64,000 nt of DNA from Protula sp. h YS-2021 (lineage: Eukaryota > Annelida > Polychaeta > Sabellida > Serpulidae). Positions 33,061-45,600 of the stretch are shown piece by piece. The stretch is taken from positions 17,812,615-17,876,614 of the forward strand of contig OX457029.1 of NCBI GenBank assembly GCA_949752745.1, written 5' to 3'. The notes beneath the pieces were generated by a model. That model was given only the letters and a program-made list of their open reading frames with translations. It did not search any database and had not been told where the DNA came from. Numbering within the stretch: position 1 is the first letter of the stretch; each line of letters begins with the position of its first letter. The translations under genes and the position numbers were made by a program.

Positions 33061-33670
33061 AAGGCCAGCTTGGGCTGGCCTTCCAAAAACCAAAAAATCT
33101 TAGGGAACTCCACGCAAATAGTCTTACTGTTTTGAAATTTTAAGTAAAAGCTTTTACCTTTTCTGGTGATTGGCCGAAAAACTGACGGAAATTTCGGAGA
33201 AAAAAATTCAGTAACATCTCCAAGAACTCCAGGAAAATAGTCTTACTATCTTAAATTTTTTAAAGGAAAGTTAAATTTGGGCGAAAACCAAACACTTTCG
33301 GTAGAATCTTTACGAACTCCAGGAAGATAGTCTTACGGTCTTTAGTGGAGGTAGCAGGCGTTATTACCTACCCGGCTGTTACTTTTTTGGCGATTGGCAA
33401 AACTAAGCGGAAATTCTGGCGAAACACAAAAATTCCTTTAATTATAGGTAACAGTATCACATATTACCACTTAACTGACTATTACTTTTCTGGCAATTCG
33501 CCAGAAAGTTAGCAGAAATATTGGCCAAAAACCATTTTTTTTCAACAGGTAGTGTTCTCCTAGTATTTCAATGGAAATGTTCTAAAATTTTGATGGAATG
33601 TGGGGGCTTCGCTTGTTTTGGCGATTCGACAAAAATTGGCGGAAATATTGGAGAAATTGTTTTTTCGTAA
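33061..33670. repeat. S1 satellite-like repeats, interrupted by R1 copy B
   Basis: Begins after a palindrome GGCCAGCTTGGGCTGGCC. The text AAAATCTTAACT at 33668 continues after R1 at 36070 with AACTCCAGGAAATAG, so R1 inserted into an S1 unit. Confidence 0.75.
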
Positions 33671-33672
33671 AA

Positions 33673-35985
33673 TCTTAACTAGAGCGGCCAGTGCACACAA
33701 AACATAAGAGTGCAGGCTTATATTACACACTTTCAGTCGATACCTACTTAAGTTTCTTGTTTTTGTGAACAAAAACAAATGTCTCCCCGACTAAACCCAT
33801 GACCCCCCCCCAAACTGAAACAAAATATTCATTTCTGCAAACATAACCTTCATTCATTGTAAAAATCTTAAAATAAACCAAACAGATGGTGGTCACTAAA
33901 ACAGATATAAATGAGCATCTTTTTTCATCGGAGTCTGAAAGGTGGTCGCTAAAACGGGTTTTACTGTAGGCCCCTCTTATCCAGATTTGAAGTTGGTCAC
34001 TATAGCAGTTTTACTGTTAGTTACATTTTTATCCGGGACTGGAAGGTGGTCAAGACAGGCAGGTTTTATCGTACGTCTTTTTACCTGAATGTGGAAGGGG
34101 TCACGACAAACGGTTCTTACCTTACATCTTTTTATCCGGGTCTTGAAGGTGGTCGGGATTTTTTTTTTTGCTAACCATCATCCTCCACACGCCCCCCCCC
34201 CCCCCCCCGCTATTTACTGTAGGTCCGACTATAAACACAACTCTTAACCCTTTTACCCAAGGCAACGGTAACAGTCTGTACCCTAAGTGTATGGTGAGCT
34301 GCTCCTCATAACACAAGATATCAGACGACCCAATTTAATAGCGAAAAATGCTTCTGCACACAATGCTAATCGATACAGCATGGCTCCTATATATAGCACA
34401 TCTTGGCAGCCTAATTAAGTATGCGGTGAAAAAAAATCAATAGCTAGAGCTGCTTAGAGCTATAATACGACAATAGCATTCCATGACCTCGTAGATAACG
34501 CCTCCATCATGCACCGCAACTGACACTGACCCCTGACTGAGTGGCATGTTACGTAACAACCACAGATGAGAAATGCATAAAAAGCTCAATTTCAGGCAAT
34601 AACAAATAGCAATGGACCGACAATAATGCTGTTACTATTTTGAAGCTTTCTAAAGAATGCAGGAACACTAGAGAATCTTCGGGAAAATCTTCCGAAATCC
34701 CCAGCGCAGTTAACACCCATGCATAGATAACAAAGCAGCCAAAAATGGGGAGGTTGGGGTGGGGGGGGGGATGTTGACGTTATGCACCTTTCTTGATTTT
34801 CTATACGAGTTCAATAATGTTTAATAAAACCGTGTGACCTATCCGAGGAATAACTACACCAAATTTAAAGTCGATCCGACTTTCCGATGTCGAGATATTT
34901 TGCTTAAGAACAGATAACTTTTTACCTGTCAAAAGTTGAAACAGTCGTCTGACTGAACAATGGAATATCCATATAAAATTTTAAGTCGATATGACTTTCC
35001 GTTATCGAGATATCATGCATAAAAGATCTGGTTCAAAATAGACACATTTTACGTGATGACGTCATACGCCGCTTTCGTTCGTTCTACTTGTGAAAAATAT
35101 TTAGAGTTTCTTTCGGACCTACCAAGCAATAATCCAAAGTTTCAGTTTTCTCCGGCGTCCAGCAGCTGAGAAATTTCGCACACAAGATTTTTACGCAATG
35201 ACGTCATACACCCGCCCTAATCACGTGACACGCCAAAAATTGATGGAACAGTCCGGCTGACCCAAGGAATATTCATATAAAATTTGAAGTCGATAGGACT
35301 TTCCGTTATCGAGATATTTTGCACACAAGACTTTGTTTATTAAATAAAACATATTTTACGTGATGACGTCATACGCCGCATTCGTTCGTTCTACTCGCGA
35401 AAAATTTCTATAGAGTCTTTCGGACCTAACAAGCAACAATCCCACCAAGTTTCAACTTTCTCCGATGTTCAGCAGCTGAGAAATTTCGCACACAAGATTT
35501 TTACGTAATGACGTCATACGCCTGCCTTAATCACCTGACATGCGCTAAAAATTGATAGAACCCGCCGACTGACCCAAGGAATATCTATATAAAATTTGAA
35601 GTCGATAGGACTTTCCGTTATCGAGATATTTTGCACACAAGATCTTGTTCAAAAAATATACATAGTCTGCGTGATGACGTCACACGCCGCATTCGTTCGT
35701 TCTACTCGCGAAAAAAATCTACAGAGTCTTTCGGACCAACCAAGCAACAATCCCACCACGTTTCAACTTTCTCCGATGTTTAACGGCTGAGAAATTTCGC
35801 ACACAAGATTTTTACGTAATGACGTCATACGCTTGCCCTAATCACGTGACATGCGTCAAATGTTGATAGAACCGTCCGACCTTACCAAGGAATAATTCGA
35901 TCAAGTTCGAAGTCGATCCGACGTTTCGTTCTCGAGATATCTTGCACACAACACTTTGTTCACAACAGACTGACACACACACACA

Positions 35986-36024
<39 letters not shown>

Positions 36025-36069
36025 ACACACAGAACGTACAAACACTATATGTCTCCCCTTGGGGAGACA
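33673..36069 (+). mobile_element. Repeat family R1, copy B (complete, 2.4 kb)
   Basis: Runs from CTAGAGCGGCCAGTGCAC to the 24-bp palindrome TATGTCTCCCC/GGGGAGACATA (36048-36071). The second half is a 305-bp unit repeated about three times (34985, 35290 and 35600 regions), each with TGACGTCA sites and CACACAAGATTTTTACG; an (AC)n run is at 35970-36030. It lies between S1 halves, which fixes both ends. TTAA borders both sides, but S1 itself has TTAACT there, so a true duplication cannot be separated from the target. No protein gene. Confidence 0.7.
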
Positions 36070-36303
36070 TAATTAACTCCAGGAAATAGTCTTAGTGTCT
36101 TGAACTTTTAGGTGAAGCTAACAGGTACTTCTACATACCTGGCTATTACTTTTTTTGTGTGATTCGTCAAATTTGGCGGGAATTTTGGCGAAAACCAAAA
36201 AATTTGGAGTAAAATTTGAATTAACTCCAGGAAAACAGTCTAACTGTATTGCCATTCTTTAAGTAAAGGTAGCAGACATTATTACCCACCTGGCTATCAC
36301 TTT
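36070..36303. repeat. S1 repeats after R1
   Basis: Continues the S1 unit interrupted at 33670. Confidence 0.7.
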
Positions 36304-36596
36304 TTAGTCCCCCGCCGCCGCGTAGCGCGAAGCGGGGAACTATAGGATTCGGGTCCGTCAACACTTTTTTGTCGGCGCTATACCCCCGTAACCACTGAAC
36401 CAATTCTATTGTTCTCTTGCACATGCAAAGACTATATAGTGAACCTGTGCAATGAGGGGTTATTTTGAAAATTTCGCAAAAATTGGGGAAACTATGAAAA
36501 TTCAACACAACTGACCTAGTCAATGGGTGTTTGTCGTGTTGAAATCCTGTGACTGCACCCCTGCGGCGGACTTAGTTTTACTGACATACTTGTTTT
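36304..36596. repeat. R3 element, copy 1 (GC-hairpin end)
   Basis: Starts with a self-complementary CCCCGCCGCCG...GCGAAGCGGGG end and runs to GCGGCGGACTTAGTTTTACTGACATACTTG. The inverse copy is at about 59566-60041. Inserted in S1. Non-coding. Confidence 0.65.
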
Positions 36597-36830
36597 TGCT
36601 TATTTTTTTTTTTTTGCCTATTTGTCGAAAATTTTGGCAAAATACCATAAAAATTTCAGTGAAATCTGAACTAACTCCAGGAAAATAGTCTGTCTTGAAA
36701 TATTAAGTAAAGGTAGCAGGCATTACTACCTGCCTGGTTATTACTTTTTTGATTGGCCCCCCCCCCCCAAAAAAAAAAAAAAACTAGCGGAAGTATTGAC
36801 GAAAAAATATCAGCAAAATCTCACTACTTT
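36597..36830. repeat. S1 repeats
   Basis: About 1.5 units, with a poly-C/poly-A run at 36758-36783. Confidence 0.65.
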
Positions 36831-38000
36831 TTGAGGTGGTAGAGTTGAAAGGAAATGTAAATCTATACATTAACATAAAATTTTGTGTGTGATAAAATCC
36901 AATTATTTCTTGACAGTTTTAGAAAAGAAAATCGCCTAAGTGAAGCCCCACTTTGTGTTTCGTTTCGTTTCGCAAACTACAGTAAGCCGATCTAAGGCTA
37001 CAATGAAAAATACACTAGTTTCTTATCCCACTTTTTTTTAAATTGAATAGGTCGGCAATAATATATTATTTTTTTCTTCTAAATATTAAACCCAGCAGTC
37101 CCGAACTTTTCTTCGCTGAACCCGACACTGAACATCCTGGTTTTGTCTTTTTTTCGCGGGATGGTTTTTTATGCTTTATATAACGTTCAGTGATATAATA
37201 ATTACATCATAATTTATAAGTCGCTATTTTCAAGTGTTTTTACGGTGTTTCTTTCACGAAAATGCGAGAGAAAAGGTCTCGCCCGAAAGGCAATATTAGT
37301 ACTTTTCTTCCTTCCGGCTATATTTTCACTATTTTTTTTCATTTGCAATTTTAGTGATTCGGCCCGTCTTTCCTTTCCTTAAGGCAAAAACATTGGTGGC
37401 ATTGGTGTTTCTGGGTACAAATTTATCGTAGAATTCTGCACTTGCATCCGCCTACGGCGCTCTCATATTCTTACCGGTAACACTTCACAAAAGTCACTTC
37501 ACAAGTCACAACAACAGCAAAATTTAATATTAAATTGATACACGATACATAATTTCATATTGATCTACATCACCATATTTTAAGGATACTTGGGGATGGG
37601 CTGCCATAGCAACGGCTCAGGCTGTCGTGGATGAGAAACGTACTCAATATTCCTCACGCTGATTCTGCCCGTTATTATCATCGCGACAGTGTTTATGGTA
37701 ATACTATTTTTACAACTTCTGTAATTAAGCTTTCCTACGAAATTTGTTTTCAATCAAATATACACCCTACGTCCTAGGATACTGCAAACAAGAATGTCCA
37801 GGGGCACTGTCACCAGCTGAGATCCAGTGAATCAAGAATCAAAGGATTGTATAGTCGCCAAAAAGTGGTAGTGATAGTTCACAAAGCGGTTACTGAAAAT
37901 TTTTCAATTCTAGCATTTGCTTAATTTCTCACAAATCTCAGAAAAGTAAATTTCAAAGAGCCCTTACATTTGACTACGCTTAAACAGTGAAAGCAATCTC
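36831..38000. other. Unrecognised DNA with a GAAAC-type end
   Basis: GTGTTTCGTTTCGTTTCGCAAACTACAGTAAG near 36956-36987 is one inverse end of the GAAAC MITE seen at 43711-44043. The rest shows no gene. Confidence 0.45.
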
Positions 38001-40050
38001 GCTAAAATTACTGGCAGAACTATTTTGAAAAACTTGCTTCCAAACACATTCAAACGGCGCCATGAGGCAGAGTTTTGGAGGTGCGCCAAAAAAAAAAAAA
38101 AGAAAAAAAAAAAGAATTTTTAAAGGAAACATCACATGACGAGTAATATTCTAAAAAATCGAATAAATACAATCAAGCATTTAAAGCAATTCGGAAAACA
38201 AAGATTTAAAATACCACCAATTGGCCATTTTTTGGAGAATCCCCCCCCCCCCCAAAAAAGTAGTTTGTCGAAAGATCCATGGAACAGCCATACAATATTT
38301 AGGGGAACTTGGTGTAAATCGTGGGAGAAACGTTTTGAAAACTGGCTACTGAAGTTTTTTAAATGCCCCCTATTTTGCGAATGTTCGACTTATGGCCATA
38401 AAAAGAAAGCCATCCGATCAAAATGGTGGGAGAAAAAAAAACATTATGAAAACTGGCAACCAACAAATTTTAAATGGCCCCATCTAGTCGAATATGGGTG
38501 CATCACCAAAAAAAGTAATTTCAAGAGAGGATAGCCTGGTGAACATTCATGCAAAATACGAAGGCAATTCAATCAAAATAGTGGAATAAAAAAACATTTG
38601 GAAAACTGCTTACCAAAAATTAAAAAAATGCCCCCTAGTTGGCCAATTTTTGGCGGATCATCTACCCAGTAAATTCTTACAAATATTAAAGGTAATTTGA
38701 TCCGAATTTTTGGAATAAAAACATTTTGAAAATTATTTACAAAAATGATAAATGCCTCCACTTGACCAATTTTTGGCGCATCAACAACAAAAAGAAAGAA
38801 CGAGAGAGAGAGAGAGAGACAGAGACAGAGAAAGAGAGAGAGAGAGCCATCTGGGGAACAGCCGTTCGAACGAAACCCGGTAAAAACCGTGGGTGAAAAA
38901 AAAATATTGAAAATTCGCTATTGAATTTTTTAAATATCTCCCATTTAGCTAATTTTCGGCGGATCGCCAAAATAAATTTCAAGCGAGGCCTACCGAGTAC
39001 ACATTGATATAAAATTTAATGTCAATCTGATCAAAATTGTTATAGAAAAGGCATTTTGAAAATTGATCACGAAATTCTATTTTTAAATGCCCCATATTAA
39101 GCCAATTTTAGGTGGATCGCCAAAAAAAGTAACTTTTCAAGAGAGGACCGCCTAGTAAACCTTTATGCAAAATTTGAAGTGCATCCGATCAAAATTGTGG
39201 GAAACAAAGCATTTTGAAAACTGAAAACCAACAAATTATAAATGCTCTCACAGCCCCCATTTAGGCAATTTTGGGCGGATGGCCAGAAGAAAAAACGTGA
39301 TTGTGATTTTCAAGAGAGGACAGCCTAGTGAACATTTATGCAAAATTGAAAGCAATCAAATCAAAATTGTGTTCGAAAAAAAAAAAACATATTTGGAAAA
39401 TTTATAACACCAGCAATTTTAAAATGCGCCCTGTTTTACCAGATTTTGGCGAATCGCTAAAAAAGTAACTTTTCAAAAGGGACCGCTTCGTGAACATTTA
39501 TGCAAAATTTGTAAGCAATCCGATCAAAATTGTGGGAAAAGAAGCATTTTGAAAACTTGCTGCCAAAAAATGCCCCCCTTCCCATTTAGCCAATTTTTGC
39601 TGGATCGCCATCAAGCAAATTCTCAAGAGAGGACAGACCAGTGAACAATAACGGCTAAAATTGTGGAAGAAGCATTTTGAAAATTAGCTACTAAATCTTT
39701 AAATGGCCCCCATTTAGCCATTTTTTGCAGATCGCCAAAAAAGTAACTTTTCAAAAGCGGACCACCGAGTGATCATTTAATTGGAAGATATTGCGATCAA
39801 AAGTGTGGAAGAAAAAGCCTTTGGAAAATTGGTTACCCAAATATTTTCAAAATGTTCCTCATATGGCCAATTTTTGGCGCATCGCCAAATAAATTTCAAG
39901 AGAGACTTGATAAACATAGACGTATTTTAAAGAAACAAAATATAAGTAAATTTTCAAGAGACCTTCTTAGCGAACATGTATGCAAAATTTGAAGAAAGTC
40001 TGATTAAAATTGTGGGAGAAGAAGTATTTTGAAAACTGACAACCAGTAAA
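38001..40050. repeat. S2 satellite-like array, longest block
   Basis: About thirteen units of 150 bp: ATTTAGCCAATTTTTGGCGGATCGCCAAAAAAGTAA, TTCAAGAGAGGAC, AACATTTATGCAAAATTTGAA, CCGATCAAAATTGTGGGA, GCATTTTGAAAACTGGCTACC. Open frames (e.g. 38136-38534) read straight through units and carry no domain. A GA-rich microsatellite is at 38801-38844. Confidence 0.8.
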
Positions 40051-40439
40051 TTAACAAGAATGTCCAGGGACATTGTGACCAGCCTAGATCTAGGACAAAG
40101 CCCCAGCTAACGAAAAGCGATAAAACCGAATCCGGCGTGCTTGAATAAGGGAATTTCCCTGAAAAAATGGGCTTCAAAGGACGAAATGGCAATGAGCTAG
40201 CTAAATAATTAATTTAGCAACGGACCCGAATATAGACCAATAAATACATACAAAGAATTTTTCCCAGAAAAATAACTTCGAACAACGTATCGAAATTGTA
40301 TCCACACACGTGTACTGTTGACATGTACTGTCGGACATACACAATTAGTTCAAGCAGCAGAAACGACCAAACACATGTGCCTTTTGAAAAGAAGAAAACG
40401 CCCCGTCTAAAACATCATTACTTAAGTTTAATGTTTTGG
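40051..40439. repeat. S2/S3 junction segment, copy 1
   Basis: About 240 bases beginning ACAAGAATGTCCAGGGACATT and ending CCCAGAAAAATAAC; repeated at 55110-55310 between the same two families. Confidence 0.75.
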
Positions 40440-41145
40440 TATGTATTATTTTGCGGGGTTTGCATTTCCAACCAGTGCGCATGTTTATTTAACTTGCGTT
40501 GCTGTGTGGTTTGCATTTCGGAAAAATGCGCATGTTTATTTAACTTGCCGTTATGATCTGTTCGCATTTCGGACCAGTGCGCATGTTTGTTTAGCTTGTG
40601 CTGATGCCCGTTTGACTTTTCGGACCAGTGCGCATGTTTATTCAGTTTGCATTGATGAGCGGTTCTTATTTTAGACCAGTGCACATTTTTATTTAACTTG
40701 CGTCGATGCGCAGTTCGCATTTCAGACCAATGCGCACGTACATTCAACTTCCGTTGATGAGTGGTTCGGACAATTCGGACAAGTGCGCATATTTATTTAG
40801 CTTGCGTTGATGCGCTGTTTACATTTCGGACCAGTGCGCATGTTTATTTAACTAGCGTTGATCAGCGTTTCTTATTTTAGACCAGTGCGCATGTTTATTT
40901 AACTTGCGTTGATAAGCGGTTCGCATTTAGGACCATTGCGCAAGTTCATTTAACTTGCGTTGATGCGTTGATGAGCGGTTATTATCTCGGACCACTACGC
41001 ATGTTTATTTAACTTGCGTTGATAAGCGGTTCGCATTCCGGACCAGTGCGCAAGTTTATTTAACTTGCGTTGATGCGCGGTTATTATTTCGGACCACTAC
41101 GCATGTTTATTTAACTTGCATTGACGGGCGGTTTGAATTGTACAT
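40440..41145. repeat. S3 array: third block
   Basis: About fourteen 51-bp units, direct orientation (CAGTGCGCATGTTTATTTAACTTGCGTTGATGCG). Each contains TTTATT, i.e. AATAAA on the minus strand, downstream of mTOR. Confidence 0.85.
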
Positions 41146-41930
41146 ACAGACGACGGATACCCCTCGATTGATAGGATAAGACCACCCGGCATAGTCGGCT
41201 GGTCTAAAAAATGACCGCCATTTGGTAAATTTTTTACGGGACCGCCAAGAAAAGTAATTTTTCAAGACAGGCCTTCTCAGTGAATATTTATGGAAAAATT
41301 TAAGAAAATGTGATTAAAATTATGGGATAAGTAGCATTTCGAAAACTGGCAACGAAACAATTATAAATGCTCCCCATTTAGCCAATTTTTTGGCGGATTA
41401 AAAGTAATTAAAAAGTAACTTTCCAAGTGAGAACCATCGAGAGAACAATCGTACAAAATTGGAAAGAAATCCCATGAAAATTGTGGAAGATGAAGCATTT
41501 TGAAAATTGGCTACCAATAAATTAAAAAATGACCTCCATTTAGTCAATTTTTAGTGGAGCGCTCAGTAGAGTAATTTTCAAGAGAGGCATTCTTCATGAA
41601 TATTTGTGTAAAAAAAGTATTTTTTCAAGTGAAGCCTACCTAAAGAACATTCGTTCAAAATTTGAAAGGAATCCGATCGTAGGAGAAGAAGCATTTTAAG
41701 TAAGTTTACATACGTACATACGCATACATAGACGACGGATACACCCTCTACTGATGTGACAAGACCAGCCCGACGAAACCAGCTGGCCTAAAAACTGGCA
41801 CACGTGTCAATATTTTATAACCTAATTTCATCGGATACACACGGGTGTCTTTTTCTACATAAAATTCCGCTTTGTGCAGTACTCGGCACTTGGCCGGTTT
41901 GTTGCTTAGCTATCTGTCACAGTACATCAT
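41146..41930. repeat. S2 repeats and linkers downstream of mTOR
   Basis: S2 units at about 41205-41700 bounded by GGCATAGTCGGCTGG...(41190) and CGACGAAACCAGCTGG (41775). No gene. The mTOR 3' UTR probably ends in or before this region, but no single clear polyA site was found. Confidence 0.55.
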
Positions 41931-42505
41931 TTTTAGTCTACAGCCACAACACATCATTGGTAGGCTACAGTCACCACACAGCCCTTGTAGTCTACAGTCA
42001 CGGCACAGCACTTGTAGGCTACAGTAACAGCACGGCACTTGTAGTCTACAGTCACGGCACAGCACTTGTAGTCTACAGTCACGGCAAAGCACTTGTAGTC
42101 TACAGTCACGGCACAGCACTTGTAGGCTACAGTCACGGCACAGCACTTGTAGTCTACAGTCATGGCACAGCACTTGTAGACTACAGTCACGGCACAGCAC
42201 TTGTAGTCTACAGTCACGGCACAGCACTTGTAGTCTACAGTCACGGCACAGCACTTGTAGTCTACAGTCACGGCACAGCGCTTGTAGGCTACAGTCACGG
42301 CACAGCACTTGTAGTCTACAGTCACGGCACAGCACTTGTAGTCTACAGTCACGGCAAAGCACTTGTAGTCTACAGTCACGGCACAGCACTTGTAGGCTAC
42401 AGTCACGGCACAGCACTTGTAGTCTACAGTCACGGCACAGCAGGCTACAGTAACAGCCACTACTGTAGGCTACAGTAACAGCACAGCACTTGTAGTCTAC
42501 AGCTT
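41931..42505. repeat. 27-bp minisatellite directly after the mTOR stop codon
   Basis: About 20 units of TAGTCTACAGTCACGGCACAGCACTTG, almost perfect in the middle, decaying at both ends. On the minus strand the first unit begins right after the stop (GGTAGAAGCTGTAGACTACAAG), so the array opens the 3' UTR. 27 is a multiple of three, so long open frames exist in several frames on both strands; none is the mTOR frame, which stops at 42506-42508. Confidence 0.92.
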
Positions 42506-42521
42506 CTACCAGAATGGACAC
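42506..42521 (-). CDS. MTOR: mTOR terminal exon (CPFW and stop)
   Basis: A 16-base coding tail: the acceptor TTTTTTGCAG ends at 42522, then G completes the Trp codon (TG from the previous exon), followed by TGT CCA TTC TGG and TAG (42508-42506). CPFW is the near-invariant C terminus of mTOR FATC. Such a tiny coding exon was found only because the previous exon ends in CYIGW at a phase-2 donor. The match of phase, four residues, stop and a good polypyrimidine tract makes chance unlikely, although the exon is nearly 11 kb from its partner. Beyond the stop lies the 27-bp array. Confidence 0.88.
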
Positions 42522-42884
42522 CTGCAAAAAAGTAACACTGCTGTGATAAATTTTCTCCGTACAAATTTCTCCCACTAAATGAGTTGATGTTTTGAAGTGA
42601 GGGTTGGAGGCGGTAAATTTCTCAATAAGATATTGCATGTTACTTTCTAACTTTATGATATTTTGTGTTAATTTCCCACATATTTAAAACAATGTTAAAT
42701 AACAATGCCCAGGGATATTGCACCCATTTCTCGCCATCTGCCACAACCCTCCTTCTTCAACTCTACTCCAGCTTTATTTAACATCACCAGTACCGCCTCA
42801 TCCTGCAAAGGCTGCCCATTATCACCATGTTCAACAATTGCGCGCCACCAGACTGCGCATCACAGCATTAACAATAGCAGTCTG

Positions 42885-43210
42885 TGTAGCGTCCCCACTA
42901 GCAGAGCGCTCAGCGTCACCACTAGCACTGCGCAGCGTCATCACTAGCACAGCGCGCAGCGTCACCACTAGTAGAGCACTCAGCGTCACCACTAGCAGAG
43001 CACTCAGCATCACCACTAGCAGAGCACTCAGCGTCACCACTAGCACAGCGCGCAGCGTCACCACTAGCACAGCGCGCAGCGTCACCACTAGCAGAGCACT
43101 CAGCGTCACCACTAGCAGAGCACTCAGCGTCACCACTAGCACAGCGCGCAGCGTCACCACTAGCAGGGCCATCAACAGCAGACCGCTCAGCGTCACCACT
43201 ACAACGAAGG
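42885..43210. repeat. 24-bp minisatellite in the last mTOR intron
   Basis: About 13 units of CAGCGTCACCACTAGCAGAGCACT with a regular alternation of GAGCACT and ACAGCGCG variants. No clear link to exon sequence; about 370 bases from the acceptor. Confidence 0.88.
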
Positions 43211-43705
43211 TATTACTTTTTTCGAATCGCAAAAAAAGTAACAGCCACGTGGACATATATACCACTACCTTCCATCAAAATTTTAGAACGTTTCCATTTA
43301 AATCTTATAAGGAGATAGGTTTTCATGAAAATTGGTTTTTGGCTAATATTTCCACCAAAAATTACGTAAAAACATAATAGCCAGGTGGGTACCAAAGCCT
43401 GCCACCTTTAAGCAGAATTCCAAGATATCAGGGCCAAATATCTAGAACCAGTTGAGTTTTCCAATAATGTTTTTGGCGAATCACCAAAAAAGTCACAGCC
43501 AGATACGTACTAATTTCCGCTTCCATCATTCGAAATGTTAAGAAGCTAAGATTACATCCCCAGGCTACTAACGATTTTAGAAAGAATGTGTTTTTCTCCA
43601 ATATTTCCGTTATCTTTTTTCCCGAAATACGAAAAAACAGTAAGAGCCAGGAAAGTAGCAAAGATGGCTATCTTAATCTAATACCTGAAGACAGTAAGGG
43701 CATTT
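43211..43705. repeat. S1 repeats in the last mTOR intron
   Basis: Three diverged units, orientation opposite to 30.6-31.2 kb (AAAAAAGTAACAGCCACGTGG, ACCTTCCATCAAAATTTTAGAACGTTTCC). Confidence 0.7.
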
Positions 43706-43710
43706 CTCTG

Positions 43711-44043
43711 GGCTTACTGTACTTTGCGAAACGAAACGAAACGAAACAGAAATGGGGGTCACTACCCAATTTTTGGTAATACATTTTTATTTTCATTTAT
43801 CTCGGGAAAATGATATCGTACAAGATAGAATTACGTTAAATTTGTTCAGCGCCATTACCTCAAACAATTTTTCTTATCAAATACATACCCTAAGCCAATT
43901 TTAGGGACTTCCTGTACTTTGTGAAACGAAACGAAACACAGCAGCTGGCGCCAGAAAAACGTCTTGTGTGTTTCATATTATATCACCAAAAATTTGGTAG
44001 TGTCCCCCATTTCTGTTTCGTTCGTTTCGCAAAGAACAGTAAG
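43711..44043. mobile_element. MITE with (GAAAC)n-containing inverted ends
   Basis: Left end GGCTTACTGTACTTTGCGAAACGAAACG and right end CGTTTCGCAAAGAACAGTAAGCC are inverse over about 60 bases, through AGAAATGGGGGTCACTACC. A single inverse end is at 36956-36987 and an internal half-site at 43912-43945. Target duplication not clear. Confidence 0.65.
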
Positions 44044-44630
44044 CCTTTGTCTGGGCATTTTACTAATTAACACTTGACAAGCCTTTGGCTTGCAGGAGTT
44101 ATATGAATTTGTGCGAGCAAAATTCGTCCTTTTTTTTTTTTCTTCTTGACACTTTTTCCGATTTTTTGTGTCTTCTTCTCCTCTGACACTATTGGCCCTA
44201 CGACCATGAAACTTGGGACTTATGAAGAGCTTGATCTGAACATGTGCATGTCACTTTTTATTTTCGTCTTTGATTTCGTTTTCTTTGTTAAAACGCCATG
44301 TGAAAAGAGCGCATTTTTGGCAAGTAAATGCGTAGCATTTAACCCACATCACACACAGTTGCACAGTGAGCTTTGTGCGAGCTCTCACTGCGTATGCTAG
44401 ATCAGTCTCTCATAGCTCATAGCTAACACGGCGTATGCTAGATCAGTCAATAAAACCTTAAGTCAACAGAAACCAAACACTACTCGGCTTATAAGACATA
44501 TTCAAGCTGTGTTGTTTGCAATATATAATTCAAGAAATAACCCATTGAAGGAAGTATTTTTGCGTTTTAATTTTTGTCAAGTGTTTAACATTTCGCTAGC
44601 GAAGTGAGGTTCTAGTTTTTTTAATGTTTT
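44044..44630. other. Unrecognised intron DNA
   Basis: A short open stretch at 44146-44400 has no motif. Text CACTTGACAAGCCTTTGGCTTGCAGGAGTTATATG hints at a repeat of unknown type. Confidence 0.4.
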
Positions 44631-45600
44631 TTTTTTCGCTATTTCTTTCGGCCAAATTTTGGCCAATCCCGAAAAACAAGTAATTTCCAGATGAGTAGTT
44701 ATGATTGCTACCTTTACTTAAAAGTTCGAGACAATGAAGCTATTTTCCTGGAGTTCATTAAGATTTTACATATTTTTCTTTCTTTTCTTTCTTTTTTTTT
44801 TTGCTAAACTTTTCTCCAATTTTTGGCGAATGGCCAAAACAAATAACAGCCAAGTGGACGCTTATGCACCCTACCTTCCACCAAAATGTAATGTGCACTA
44901 CTGTTAATTAAAATCACAAGGCAACGAGGCTATCGTCCTGGAGATGTTCAGATTTTTATGATTTCTTTAAAACGGCTATGTATGTAGTAAGGTCTGCTAC
45001 CTTTACTTAAAATTTCAACACAGTAAGACTATTGAAATTTTTCGGTTTTTCGATGAAATTTCTGCCAATATTTCGGGCAATCAGCAAAAAAAAGAATAAT
45101 AATAATAAAAATATAATAATAATCATAATAGCCAGGTAGGTAGTCACGTCTGTTACATTTACATTATATTTCTTGACAGTAAGATTGTTTTCCTGGATTT
45201 ATTTAAGATTTTACGATTTTTTTTTGCGAATCACCAAAACAAGTAACCGCCAGGTGGACATTTATGCACTCTACCTTCAATGCAAACCCCGAGAGATGCC
45301 TTTTCAAGAAAATTTCTGGAGTTCATTAAAATTTTAGGAAAAACAAAATGGTTTTTCCCCCAAATTTCTGCCAATTTTCGGTTAAATCAAGTATATCAGG
45401 TGGACACTTATGCACCCTACCTTTCACCAAAAGTTTATAACGTTTCCATGAAAACCCTAAGAGCAGATACATTTTAAAGAAATTTGGTTTTTTACCAATA
45501 TTTCCCCCAAATTTTGGCGAATTGTCAAAAACGTAATAGCCACGGTTACTTATATCCGCTACCTGCAACCAAAATCTCAAGACATTCAGGCTAAAAAGCT
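44631..45600. repeat. S1 repeats in the last mTOR intron, second block
   Basis: About six units in the orientation of 43.2 kb, including an (AAT)n expansion at 45095-45125. Confidence 0.7.

Noticed and set aside
33668..36073. piggyBac-type insertion (TTAA on both sides of R1 copy B)
   Set aside because: S1 itself carries TTAACT at this place, and the two ends of R1 are not inverted repeats.
38136..38534. 132-codon open frame in S2
   Set aside because: Runs through several diverged S2 units; the repeated text translates to repeated peptides.
41804..42638. Long open frames on both strands (up to 242 codons) over the 27-bp repeat
   Set aside because: The unit length is a multiple of three, so frames stay open by periodicity. 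The real mTOR frame stops at 42506-42508.
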